NCBI RefSeq assembly: GCF_005280195.1
Contig: NZ_SZPR01000003.1
Location: 216,205-280,204, forward strand
Length of the DNA stretch: 64,000 nt
Reading direction: 5' to 3'
Source of the DNA: Streptomyces galbus
GTDB lineage: Bacteria; Actinomycetota; Actinomycetes; Streptomycetales; Streptomycetaceae
Below are positions 50,625-59,236 of the stretch, piece after piece (within the stretch, counting starts at the first letter, position 1; each line of letters opens with the position of its first letter). The notes under the pieces were generated by a model. The model did not search any database, was not told where the DNA came from, and worked only from the letters and a program-made list of their open reading frames with translations. Both the position numbers and the translations under genes were made by a program.

Positions 50625-51191
50625 TCAGATCTGGCCGAAATCGATCTCCGCTGCGAAGGGAGCGGTGATCTTCAGGGTGCCGGCGTACACGTCCCCTTCG
50701 CGGTAGGTCCTCGTCGCGGGATCGAGCAGGTACGTGTACACCAGCGGTGTGCCCGTCGCGGCCTGCTCGATCCGCCAATAGAAGCCGATTCCGGCCTTGG
50801 CGTACTGGTCCACCTTCACGATCCGGTCGGTGGTCTCCGAGCCCGGCGAGACCACCTCGACCACGAGCAGTACGTGCTCCGGACGGGTGGGCGTGATGTC
50901 GATCGTGTCCGCACGGTAGACGATGACGTCGGGGCGACGATTGGTCAGCGGGACGTCCTGGAGCCGGACGTCGAAATCCGTGTCGGCGTTCCAGTCGGGG
51001 CCGGCCGCGGCGTCCAGGGCGTTCGCCAGGAGCCGGGCGAGCCGATTGTGCCGCTTGGATGCGCTGGGGCTCACGACGACCATTCCGTCCACGATCTCGA
51101 TGCCGGCGCACTGCTCCTCGGACCACGAGTCGTACTCCTCCGCCGTGATCTGCTCGTGCATCCACGCCGGGGCCACCATCTCGGCAGTCAC
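50625..51191 (-). CDS. Uma2-family (DUF820) nuclease-like protein
   Basis: A 188-aa protein of the Uma2/DUF820 family, PD-(D/E)XK fold. The core motifs are RRPDVIVYRAD (Asp), VLLVVEVVSPGSETTDRIVKVDQYAKAGIGFYW (Glu, and the Lys/Gln-helix region) and a C-terminal beta-hairpin (TRTYREGDVYAGTLKI). Streptomyces genomes carry many such genes; their DNA substrates are unknown. GTG 51191 was chosen because GGGAGGTGT lies just upstream, inside the longer open frame. It starts 38 bp inside the left att repeat and is oriented opposite to the P-loop/TPR gene. Confidence 0.85.
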   Translation of the reverse strand: MTAEMVAPAWMHEQITAEEYDSWSEEQCAGIEIVDGMVVVSPSASKRHNRLARLLANALDAAAGPDWNADTDFDVRLQDVPLTNRRPDVIVYRADTIDITPTRPEHVLLVVEVVSPGSETTDRIVKVDQYAKAGIGFYWRIEQAATGTPLVYTYLLDPATRTYREGDVYAGTLKITAPFAAEIDFGQI

Positions 51192-51384
51192 GACACACCT
51201 CCCGGACACTGTGCGGCGGGCCCGATCCCGCTGCGCCCAGGGTACTGATTCCCACGCGCCGGGGCGGCTCGGAGACCTCGGACGCCTAGACGCTTTCCCC
51301 TGCCGAGGAGAAGCGGCGTGCGGTGCTCATGGAGCACCGGGCTCGCCCCACCACACTGGCGCTTCGCGCTGGCCCGCGATTCGT

Positions 51385-51528
51385 TCAGCGGCTCTGCCAC
51401 CACACGAGGCCGCAGCCGACCACCGCAGAGCCCGCAGCCGTGGCGACGCCGCGTACGGCGGCGAACAGGGCGGCGTGCCCCAGACGACGAACGGTTCGCT
51501 GCCGCTTCCGTTCCGTGAGCTTGCGCAT
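51385..51528 (-). CDS. 47-aa membrane microprotein
   Basis: An ATG at 51528 with GGAGATCCCG immediately upstream encodes MRKLTERKRQRTVRRLGHAA followed by a hydrophobic segment (LFAAVRGVATAAGSAVVGCGLVWW), ending QSR at the stop complementary to 51385-51387. A strongly basic N-terminus with one C-terminal membrane helix is a typical small membrane or toxin-like peptide layout. It is divergent from the P-loop/TPR gene (187 bp) and follows the Uma2 gene's upstream region. The good ribosome-binding site and clear topology support it. Function unknown. Confidence 0.6.
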   Translation of the reverse strand: MRKLTERKRQRTVRRLGHAALFAAVRGVATAAGSAVVGCGLVWWQSR

Positions 51529-51714
51529 CGGGATCTCCTCCGGTCATCTCGTCGCTGCTGCGAGCTGGCGGTCCGAGTGTTGTGGGGTGACGTGGAAGAG
51601 ACCCGGCCGGGCGGGAGGACCGGGCGTTTCCCGTTCTACGCTGCTGGCCGAGGAGGTGCCCGCTGCACCCGCTGCGGGCGGTCCCGGGCGCGGCGGCCAA
51701 GAGGGGGAGCGCGG

Positions 51715-54459
51715 GTGACAACACGGTCTCGGGAGGCGCGACTGCTCTACGAGCAGTTGCGCGCACTGGAGCAACAGGCGCGGGAGGCCCGCAGCCGAGC
51801 CGGCTGCCGGTACTCGCGGCGGGAGGTGGTCCAGGCGCTCGCCAAGCCTCCGTACGGGAGGAGAATCGGCGACCAGCGGATCAGCGACTGGGTACCGACA
51901 AGGGACAAGGAACCGAAGGTCCCGAGCGACAGGAGCAGCGACGACGTTCTGGCGCTGGTGCGGCTGTGGAGTTCCTGGGCGGGTGAGAGTGTCAACGAGC
52001 GTCACTGGCGCAACCTGCTGGAGCAGGCGCAACCGGTGCGGGTCCTGCGCACGGTGCCGGCCGGCCCAGGACGGCCGGTCCGTGAGTTCACCGATCCGTT
52101 CACGCTGGCAGTGCACGAGGCCATCGACGGCGATGGCGCGTCGGGGTTGCCGTTGCTTCCCCTCTACGTCGAACGGCAGCACGACCGGTGGCTGGCCGAC
52201 GTGGTGAACGGTCTCGTCGCGCGGTCCGCCGGACAGCCAGGCGGCGTATTAGCCGTCCTCGTCGGTGAATCATCGACCGGCAAGACGAGGGCGTGCTGGG
52301 AAGCGCTCAACCTGCTCCCTCCGGACTGGCAGCTCGTACTTCCTCTGGTACCGAGCCCCACCGAAGCACTGATCGCCGCATTGGCCGAGATAACTCCCCG
52401 CACCGTCCTGTGGCTCGACGAGATCCACCGTTTCCTGAGCGGGGACCGGGGCGAGCAGGCAGCTGCCCACCTGCGAGAAGTACTCAGCGACCCGCGGCGG
52501 GGACCGCTGCTCGTCCTGGGCACGACCTGGCCGGACCTGTGGGCGGATCTGGTGAAGCCGCGCGAGGACGGCGACCGAGGAGATCCGCACGCACAGGCCC
52601 GTGCCCTCCTCACCGGGAAGCACTTCCGGGTGCCGGACACCTTCGAGGACACGGACGTGCCCGAGCTGCGGCGTCGCGCCGCTGCGGACGGCCGGCTCAA
52701 GGAAGCGCTGGAACAGGGCGAGCCGGGGCGGATCACGCAGTACCTCGCGGGCGGTCGAGCACTCATCCACCGGTATGAGACCGCCACGGCTCTTCAGAGG
52801 GCCTTGATCGAGTCGGCCATGGATGTCCGCCGTCTCGGGCACGACACGCCCTTTCCGCGCATACTTCTCGAGGCATCGATCCGCCACTACCTCTCCGCCC
52901 ACCAGTACGACTTGGTGGCGGACGGTGACATCGAGCACGCACTCGCGGAACTCAGCCAGCCGTCGCGTGGAATCCGGGGTCCCCTCACGCCCGTCACCTT
53001 CCGTGGACCGGGCGGACCTCGTGTCCTCACCGACGACGTCAGACTCGCGGACTACCTGGACCAGCACGGCAGGAAGGAAAGGCGCACCAAGGCACCGCCG
53101 GCGGGGCTGTGGGACGCGCTGGTGGACCACGCCGCGCGGGATTCCCTCATTGCGTTGGCCGGGGCGGCCAGGGACAGGGGCCACCTGAGGATCGCCCTGC
53201 GTCTGCTCGCGGCAGGGGTGGAAGCGGGGGTGCCGGGCGCTGCCGTGGCAGGGGCTCAGTTTCTTGAGGAAGAGGAGAGACCGGAAGAGGCACTGCTGTG
53301 GTGCCTGCCTCTCGCGGAAGCCGGGAACATCGCGGCCATGGAGCAGGTGGCCTCCCTCGTGGAGGCGACCCGGCCGGACGTCGCCGTGGCCTGGCACAAG
53401 AAGGCCGCCGAAGCGGGAGGAACTTATGGCTGGCTCCTCGCCGGCATGCTCCTGTGCAGGGCTGGAGCATTCGCGGACGCGGAGCTCTGCTTCAGGCGTG
53501 CGGCCCATGCCGGCGTGCACGGTGGACATGGAGAACTGGCTCACCTGCTGCAGAAGGCGGGGCGGACGGAGGAAGCACTCGTCCACCTCCAGCAAGAGGC
53601 CGAGGCAAGCGGTGGATACGCGGTGGCGGAGACGGCCGCCCTGATGCGGCAGCGCGGTGACAACGGACTCACCGTCCTGGCGTGGCTGCTGTTCCGTGCA
53701 GCGGAAGAAGGCAGCAAGGACTGGGTCGGTATCCCTTGGGCAGAGCACGCGTTGATCCGGCACCTGGCCATGGACGCCGTCCTCCGCACCCGATTGTGGA
53801 GCCTTGTCGATGACGAGGGACAGGACAGCGCGGCGCGACGCTATGTGAGCGCACTGCTGGGTTACGTGGAGGGGCTCGCCAAGGGCGACTGTCGGGAGAA
53901 GGACACGGACACGCCAGAGGCGCTCAGGCAGCAGGGCCGCCTGACGGAAGCACTCGTGCTGTACCGGAAAGAGGCTGACACCGGGCGACGGGACGCGGTG
54001 GCGCAGGTCGCCGCCCTGTACGAGCAACTGGGAAGGCCGTCGGAGGCGCTCGCCTGGTACCGGCGTGCGGTGGCAGGAGGTGATCCTGAGGTCATCCCGC
54101 AGCTGGCTCGCCTGATGACGGCAGCCGTGGGGCCGGACGCGACCTTCGACTGGCTGAAGTCGTGCGCGGACCGTCACGGCGAGAAGGACTACCCGGATCA
54201 GCGGTCCGCCGTGGCCGAGCTGCTCCGGATCGCGGGTCGCACCGACGAGGCGCTCACCTGGCTCCGCCGCGCTTCGTGGACCGGCGACCCGTACGCCTGG
54301 CGTCAGTACGCTGAACTGCTGGAAGCGGCCGGTCGCACGGAGGACGCTCAGGACTTGCGGCGGTACGGCTGGGAGCCCAACGGTGAGATCTCGAAACCGT
54401 GGAGTGCGGCCCCGCCGGTAGTTCAGCGGCTGGGCCACGCCCGAACAGCCGAAGACTGA
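51715..54459 (+). CDS. Large P-loop NTPase (STAND-like) with TPR/SEL1-type repeats
   Basis: A 914-aa protein starting at GTG 51715 (GAGGGGGAG upstream). Residues ~1-100 form a helical, HTH-like domain (SRREVVQALAKPPYGRRIGDQRISDWVPTRDKEP). The NTPase has Walker A GESSTGKT at 184-191 and Walker B VLWLDEIHRF at 231-240, with a sensor-like LLVLGTTWPDLW near 270. From ~480 to the end are repeats with TPR/SEL1 character (EALLWCLPLAEAGNIAAMEQVA, AVAWHKKAAEAGGTYGWLL, EALAWYRRAVAGGDPEVIPQLA, EALTWLRRASWTGDPYAWRQYA). This is the organisation of STAND signalling proteins in bacterial conflict systems; the effector domain is not recognisable. Confidence 0.8.
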   Translation: MTTRSREARLLYEQLRALEQQAREARSRAGCRYSRREVVQALAKPPYGRRIGDQRISDWVPTRDKEPKVPSDRSSDDVLALVRLWSSWAGESVNERHWRNLLEQAQPVRVLRTVPAGPGRPVREFTDPFTLAVHEAIDGDGASGLPLLPLYVERQHDRWLADVVNGLVARSAGQPGGVLAVLVGESSTGKTRACWEALNLLPPDWQLVLPLVPSPTEALIAALAEITPRTVLWLDEIHRFLSGDRGEQAAAHLREVLSDPRRGPLLVLGTTWPDLWADLVKPREDGDRGDPHAQARALLTGKHFRVPDTFEDTDVPELRRRAAADGRLKEALEQGEPGRITQYLAGGRALIHRYETATALQRALIESAMDVRRLGHDTPFPRILLEASIRHYLSAHQYDLVADGDIEHALAELSQPSRGIRGPLTPVTFRGPGGPRVLTDDVRLADYLDQHGRKERRTKAPPAGLWDALVDHAARDSLIALAGAARDRGHLRIALRLLAAGVEAGVPGAAVAGAQFLEEEERPEEALLWCLPLAEAGNIAAMEQVASLVEATRPDVAVAWHKKAAEAGGTYGWLLAGMLLCRAGAFADAELCFRRAAHAGVHGGHGELAHLLQKAGRTEEALVHLQQEAEASGGYAVAETAALMRQRGDNGLTVLAWLLFRAAEEGSKDWVGIPWAEHALIRHLAMDAVLRTRLWSLVDDEGQDSAARRYVSALLGYVEGLAKGDCREKDTDTPEALRQQGRLTEALVLYRKEADTGRRDAVAQVAALYEQLGRPSEALAWYRRAVAGGDPEVIPQLARLMTAAVGPDATFDWLKSCADRHGEKDYPDQRSAVAELLRIAGRTDEALTWLRRASWTGDPYAWRQYAELLEAAGRTEDAQDLRRYGWEPNGEISKPWSAAPPVVQRLGHARTAED

Positions 54460-54559
54460 TGCGGAGCCTGCCGGTGTTGGGTCACCATCACCACGCAGCC
54501 AACAAAAACTCCGTCGGATGACGTGTCAAACCCGTGCGTCAGACTCCTGCTCATGTCCA

Positions 54560-54587
54560 GCGCTCTTGGCTTGAGAAGTGACGGCGC
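54560..54587 (-). repeat. Degenerate internal attachment-like repeat
   Basis: This segment (GCGCTCTTGGCTTGAGAAGTG then ACGGCGC) resembles 50568-50595 at about 24 of 28 positions. The similarity includes the seven bases ACGGCGC that lie beyond the tRNA-identical part of the left repeat. It sits exactly between the island's two gene groups. Confidence 0.45.
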
Positions 54588-55096
54588 CTGAACGCACGCA
54601 TGGCTTCTGGCCTGCGCATTCATGCTTCGGTCCGTGTCTCGGAGGGGCGGTCTCGCACCGGACCCAGCTACGGGGGGCAGTCGAGGCCGAGCGGGCAAGG
54701 GAAGCGTGACGGTCCGAGTTTGGCAGGGTTCTGACGAGCTGCTCGGCAGGGACCCTGCTGGCTATGTCGTGCAGCCCTGTTGGTGGTGCAATCGCTGTCA
54801 ATAGTTGAGTTCCGGTCGATCCACATAGAAGAGGGGCATAGTCCCAGAAACGTTCTTGCTGCCCACGAGGGGGCGTCCAGCAAGGACTGAACGTGCTTAC
54901 ATACGCAGGTCATGGCCGGATTCCCAGCAGGTATGGGTCATTTCGCAGAGCACGTTCCGCTTTCCACCTCGGCGTCACGTTTAGGTCATCTCTAGTCATT
55001 GACCCTTTTCGCGGGCCGTGATCATCGCATTCTGGATGCATGCGCCTCCATACCGTGACTTATGGGTGCGGAGGGGATCACGAGGGGGGATTGACG
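54588..55096. other. Non-coding spacer before the four-gene operon
   Basis: About 500 bp without a supported gene; stops are frequent and GC is low for this genome. TTGACC at 54999-55004 could be a -35 element for the operon, but no convincing -10 is seen at 16-18 nt. Confidence 0.5.
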
Positions 55097-55642
55097 TTGA
55101 CCGATGCATTCGGGTTCCCAGTGTTAGCCACTTCGGCTCTTACCCAGGCCATCGGGTTCCTGTACCGCCGTGCCGAGGTGGTTCTCGACCGGCGGGCAGC
55201 GCGTCGGAACGTCGACGAAGAGCGCCCACCGGAGGTGGTGCCCGCCGTGGTCGCCGGCGACCCAGGGAACCCTCTGGACTTCGAACTGGAGCGTTTGACT
55301 GCTGAGCGGGCCGAACGCCTGGACTCCCTCGTGGAGCTGCTGGGTCTCTATGCCGAGAACGAGCAGCTCATCGATGGTCAGGACGAGCGGTTGCGTCGCA
55401 ACCTCGGCCGGCTGCGGGCCGTTCTCGAAGACGTCTACGGGCGGCGCATCACCTTCGTCGGTGAGGAACGACCGGCCAGTGGTGTCCGAGTGGTGGCGCG
55501 TGCCGGAGATGTGCATGGCAAGGCCACTGGCTTCAGGGGTGGTCGTGTGTCTCGCCTCGCGAATGTCGAGGTCGAGCACGACGTCGAAGTTGTGCACCCG
55601 GGCGGAGAGGCGACCGGGGCTGTGATCGACAACCTCCTTTAG
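55097..55642 (+). CDS. Island operon gene 1: small coiled-coil protein, unknown
   Basis: A 181-aa protein. TTG 55097 is the preferred start because GAGGGGGG lies 7 nt upstream; ATG 55040 is an alternative. The N-terminus TDAFGFPVLATSALTQAIGFLYRRAEVVLDRR is partly hydrophobic and may be an amphipathic or membrane-associating helix. The middle (FELERLTAERAERLDSLVELLGLY... to RLRAVLEDVY) is a charged coiled coil. The C-terminal ~65 residues are beta-rich (ITFVGEERPASGVRVVARAGD). No known domain is recognised. It is first of four same-strand genes with 52 bp to the next, and likely serves as an oligomerising or scaffold component. Confidence 0.65.
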   Translation: MTDAFGFPVLATSALTQAIGFLYRRAEVVLDRRAARRNVDEERPPEVVPAVVAGDPGNPLDFELERLTAERAERLDSLVELLGLYAENEQLIDGQDERLRRNLGRLRAVLEDVYGRRITFVGEERPASGVRVVARAGDVHGKATGFRGGRVSRLANVEVEHDVEVVHPGGEATGAVIDNLL

Positions 55643-55694
55643 CCGTCGGTTTCCGAGGTCCGCGACTCGAACGATCACCCAAAGGGGGACGAAC

Positions 55695-58085
55695 GTGGAT
55701 TCCGCCACGCCTGGCGATCACTCCAGCTCTGACTGGCCGGACCAGCCGCGCCACGGTGGCGGTTGGCGTACGCCCGTGCCAGCCCCGCAGGGCGACCTGG
55801 CCGACAGGAGGTGGGGAGAGCGAGACCCTGCTGGTCAACAGGAAAGGGAATCGCCGGAGGCCCGTCAAGATGAGGGCGAGAGCGCCGTCTGCGCCGAGAC
55901 CGCGCACGGCGACTCTGGCAGCGATGTTGTTCCTTCGCGGGAAGCGGCTGGCGCAGAAGACGACCCGGCCATTCAGCACATGCGCGGCGTCCTTCGTGCG
56001 GCCGTCGCCGAGCTGCGCCAGGAAGCGCTGTTCAACTTCGGCGAGATGAACGCTGTCAAACTGACCGCGATCTTGGGACAGCTGCTCGAACACTCGGAGC
56101 TGCCCAGGCGGTATCTCGACACCGTCCGTGCAGTCTTTGCCCCACCCGATGGATACGAGGAAGCGTCCAAGACGCTTGAGAACCCCGGTGCTGTGCTCGT
56201 CCTCCTACGCGAGCCGGGCGCAGGGCGGACCTTCACAGCCCACGCTCTCCTGGCTGACTTGCAACTCCGTACCGGAGCCAAAGTGGGTCCCCTGAGCTTC
56301 GGCACCTCTGGACGGTTTCCGCTGCACCGCTTGCCGAGGGAAGAGAACGCCGGCTACTTGCTGGAATTGCCCTCGGACGAGGACACCTTCGAGGTCAGCG
56401 CGGACTTCGGTGCGTCTCTGTTCGAAATTCAAAGGAATCTTCTCAACCGGTCGTCGCGGTTGATCGTGCTGACGACGCCGGAGCAATGGCAGCGGGTTGG
56501 CGGCGACGCACCCGCCGACGTCGTACCGCCGTTGAGGCGACCGGACGGCCGCGCCGTCGCCGAGGCATGGCTCAAGGCCGAGGCGCCCCAAGACCTCGAC
56601 GTGTCACGCTGGCTTGCTGATCAGCGCATTGCGAATTTGCTGGAAGGGCAGTCACCGTCCGACGTACTGGAGACGGTCGGTCACATTCTCAAGGCTGAAC
56701 GCTCAACGTCGCTGGCGGACGTCTCGGATTCCGACCCTGACGGCTTTCACGCGAAGGTCCTGAGCGTTGTCCAAGCGCGCACAGCTTGGCGGACGCAGCT
56801 GCTGGAGTGGCATAGCAAGAAGGGGCGAACAAGCTTCCAGCGGAACTTCCTGCTCGTCGCGTCGCTGCTCCGGAATGCTTCCGTTGCACACGTTTACGCA
56901 CAGACAGCCGCCTTGTGCCGTCTCTTTGGGCAACCGGTCTCGCTGCAAGGGCAGGAAGAGCCGGGCGTCGTCGAGATGGTGTCAGAGATCGATGCTGATC
57001 TTGATCCGACAAACGACACCATCGAATTTGCTCGCCCTGGATGGGACGACGCTGTCCTCAGTTACTTTTGGATCGACCGTCCCCCAGCGCGCAAGACCTT
57101 CCTGTCCTGGATGGCCGAGGCTCCCACGACCAAGACAACGGACTTCCTGGAAACGTTCACTCCTGAAGAGCGGTTGGTGCTGGCCAACCGAGTAGGTGCC
57201 TTCGCCGTGCGGTGGGCCACTCATCATCGGAAGCCGGACCCTCTAGAACAGATCATCTCGGCCTGGCAGAAGGACAGGAACCTCTGGTCGGCGGCTACCG
57301 ACCTGATCTCTGCCGCTGCCCTTCACCCAACGATGGGCCGGTTCGTACATGAGCTCCTGCTGCGGTGGTCCAAGGCAAGCAACACTCCGGAACTGCAGAA
57401 GCTGACCGTGGAAGTGTGCGCGGGCGAGTTCGGGCGGCGAAACACTGCCAAGGCGTTGCTCCGTCTCGGATACGCCGCGGGCTCAATGGAGTCTGAAGTG
57501 CAGAAGGCAGTCGGCGCAGCCGTACGAACGATCTGGTCCGACCCCTCGGCCCGCAAGAGTCTGTTCGCCTCGATCACCAAATGGTGTGCACCGAACTCCG
57601 ACCGCATGGCATCCGGCCGGCGCTCATTCGCAGCGCTCGCAACGCTAGCCTCACAGGGCTATGAGCCCAAAGACAGGGTGCCTTCACTGCTCCTGAGAGA
57701 CAAGGAAGAGGGAGGATTCCAGCCCTCGTACGAGGACTTGTCCATCTGCTGGGGTGCGCTTCTTCTGTCGACTGAAGCTGACGAGGAGGCGCCCACAGAG
57801 GCTGTGAACCTCTGGATGGACGCGGCTCACGGGAACCCCAGCCTTCAGCACCTGATCTTCGGAGTACTCCGCGGAGCCGTCAGCACGGAAGACTCAGCAC
57901 TAGGACGCCGACTGCGACATCGGCTGCGTGATCTCCTGTACGCCTGGCAGCCCTCGCCTGCGCCGAGCGTCGATGCGGACCGGGTACGGCTGCGGCACGA
58001 ACTGGTGGACCTTCTGGATCACGACCGCAGCCGATCCGTCGCCAAGTATCACCCGAGAGCATCCCATCGCTGGGACGAGGCGTGA
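55695..58085 (+). CDS. Island operon gene 2: large protein with degenerate P-loop (inactive-STAND-like)
   Basis: A 796-aa protein from GTG 55695 (GGGGGA 6 nt upstream). Residues 1-90 are low-complexity and charged. A helical segment precedes FAPPDGYEEASKTLENPGAVLVLL, typical of the entry to a STAND P-loop module. The Walker A equivalent is EPGAGRTF at 173-180, in which Arg replaces the essential Lys. The Walker B position is RLIVLT at 255-260 without acidic residues. ATP hydrolysis is therefore unlikely. The remaining ~500 residues are alpha-helical, HEAT/ARM-like in look (for example AKALLRLGYAAGSMESEVQKAVG). The stop overlaps the next start (GTGA). Comparable inactive STAND proteins occur in conflict systems; the exact family is unknown to me. 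Confidence 0.7.
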   Translation: MDSATPGDHSSSDWPDQPRHGGGWRTPVPAPQGDLADRRWGERDPAGQQERESPEARQDEGESAVCAETAHGDSGSDVVPSREAAGAEDDPAIQHMRGVLRAAVAELRQEALFNFGEMNAVKLTAILGQLLEHSELPRRYLDTVRAVFAPPDGYEEASKTLENPGAVLVLLREPGAGRTFTAHALLADLQLRTGAKVGPLSFGTSGRFPLHRLPREENAGYLLELPSDEDTFEVSADFGASLFEIQRNLLNRSSRLIVLTTPEQWQRVGGDAPADVVPPLRRPDGRAVAEAWLKAEAPQDLDVSRWLADQRIANLLEGQSPSDVLETVGHILKAERSTSLADVSDSDPDGFHAKVLSVVQARTAWRTQLLEWHSKKGRTSFQRNFLLVASLLRNASVAHVYAQTAALCRLFGQPVSLQGQEEPGVVEMVSEIDADLDPTNDTIEFARPGWDDAVLSYFWIDRPPARKTFLSWMAEAPTTKTTDFLETFTPEERLVLANRVGAFAVRWATHHRKPDPLEQIISAWQKDRNLWSAATDLISAAALHPTMGRFVHELLLRWSKASNTPELQKLTVEVCAGEFGRRNTAKALLRLGYAAGSMESEVQKAVGAAVRTIWSDPSARKSLFASITKWCAPNSDRMASGRRSFAALATLASQGYEPKDRVPSLLLRDKEEGGFQPSYEDLSICWGALLLSTEADEEAPTEAVNLWMDAAHGNPSLQHLIFGVLRGAVSTEDSALGRRLRHRLRDLLYAWQPSPAPSVDADRVRLRHELVDLLDHDRSRSVAKYHPRASHRWDEA

Positions 58086-58840
58086 GCCCACTCATGCGCC
58101 GAGGTGACGCCAAGGGTCGGAAAGCCGAACGACCTACATGGGTCCGCGAGTTCCGTGACTTCCTCGACAGTAGAGACGACGAACTGACCTTCACCGCCAC
58201 GATGCGAGTCGAATGGTGCCGTCCTGTTGATGCGTCGAGTACTACGACTGCCTACGACGATGCAGGACGCCAAGTGCGGCTGGTGGCACAAAGCATGGCC
58301 AAACAGCGCAGCGTTCTGCGTGCGGAGGCCACGGAGCAGGACATCAACTACGAGCTGCGGCGGCGAACGCCGTGGCTGACAGAGGGCATCGAGATCCAGC
58401 GGGCTCAGGTCTCGCTACATGTAGACGACCACACACGCTCCAGCGCTGAGCGCATGGCTCAGCTGCGCCGCGAGACAGCTCTCGAGGACATGGCGCGACA
58501 GCAGACCGCAGCCCGGATCAGATTCATGCTTGACGAAGTCCTGCGCACGCCGGCAACTGCCCGGCTCTACCTGGCGCTGGAACAGAACGCGCAGCACGGT
58601 GCTCTGCCACCGGGCACCGACATCAACGAGATCGTCCGGGAAACCCAGCAATGGCATCCCCAGGCGCAATGGGTGGTGATTGCCCAGCTCTTGCACACGT
58701 TTCTCACCAACCTCAGTGCGGAAGACCGAGGCGACCTTCTGCGTACGGTCCGCGGGATGTTCGAGGAGTACGGGGAGAAGGAGCTGGCAGAGCAGCTTCC
58801 CGTCACACTTCACGAAGCCCCACAGGGGAGGCCCGCGTGA
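58082..58840 (+). CDS. Island operon gene 3: SPFH/band-7-like protein
   Basis: A 252-aa protein starting at GTG 58082, overlapping the preceding stop by 4 nt. DELTFTATMRVEWCRPVD (residues ~35-52) is a beta-strand pair, then comes EQDINYELRRRTPWLTEGIEIQRAQVSLHVDDHTRSSAERMAQLRRETALEDMARQQTAARIRFMLDEVLRTPATARLYLAL. Together these resemble an SPFH/band-7 domain: a beta-core, an INxxL helix, a GVEVxxAxVxLxVD-like strand, then a long Arg/Glu/Ala helix. SPFH proteins form membrane-associated rings. The C-terminal region is helical (WVVIAQLLHTFLTNLSAEDRGDLLRTVRGMF). The fold assignment is tentative; coupling to genes 2 and 4 indicates one complex. Confidence 0.6.
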   Translation: MSPLMRRGDAKGRKAERPTWVREFRDFLDSRDDELTFTATMRVEWCRPVDASSTTTAYDDAGRQVRLVAQSMAKQRSVLRAEATEQDINYELRRRTPWLTEGIEIQRAQVSLHVDDHTRSSAERMAQLRRETALEDMARQQTAARIRFMLDEVLRTPATARLYLALEQNAQHGALPPGTDINEIVRETQQWHPQAQWVVIAQLLHTFLTNLSAEDRGDLLRTVRGMFEEYGEKELAEQLPVTLHEAPQGRPA

Positions 58841-59082
58841 AGGGCGGAAACGAATTTGGGCTCACCGTGCTCCGCTGCCTGTTATCCCCGTTTACTAGCT
58901 GGCGCGCATTCCAGATCATGCGGAATGATCGAGAGAGCATCAGCTTCGACGTGGCCTGGCGGCGCGCGAGGCTAGGGCGGCACCCTGACGAGGCTCCCTA
59001 TCTCCGACATGGTCACGGAGGTGCAGCGCCGGGCTTGGTATCCAAGCGTGAGCTGAGCAGCGACCACCCTGACACGGCCTAG
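58837..59082 (+). CDS. Island operon gene 4: 81-aa hypothetical protein
   Basis: An 81-aa protein from GTG 58837 in a 4-nt overlap with gene 3. It begins MKGGNEFGLTVLRCLLSPFTSWRAFQIM and continues RNDRESISFDVAWRRARLGRHPDEAPYLRHGHGG to a short Gly/Ser tail. It is basic with one amphipathic segment and no known motif. Its coupling to the operon supports a real, co-translated component, either a regulator or small effector. It ends 155 bp before the tRNA-Gly. Confidence 0.55.
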   Translation: MKGGNEFGLTVLRCLLSPFTSWRAFQIMRNDRESISFDVAWRRARLGRHPDEAPYLRHGHGGAAPGLVSKRELSSDHPDTA

Positions 59083-59206
59083 CGATGGCGAGGCCCTTTG
59101 CTTCGGCGACTGGCCCTCCGTTTGCCGACCTCGTGACCCAGGTCACCGGAAAGGCTTGGGGCACGCAGAGGGCACGGAACCCCCGGAATGGTCTAGACAT
59201 TGAAAA

Positions 59207-59228
59207 CCCTCAGGGTCATGACCTGGGG
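59207..59228 (-). terminator. Element-borne terminator for the restored tRNA-Gly
   Basis: On the minus strand CCCCAGG and CCTGAGGG pair as a 7-bp stem with one bulged base, followed by TTTT. It lies 9-30 nt beyond the tRNA 3' end, where a tRNA terminator should be. It is inside the island, so the element appears to supply a replacement for the stranded ancestral terminator. Confidence 0.5.
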
Positions 59229-59236
59229 ATTTCGCA

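Noticed and set aside
54526..54913. Several 60-90-codon ORFs in the island spacer
   Set aside because: No ribosome-binding sites, no domain resemblance and overlapping on both strands.
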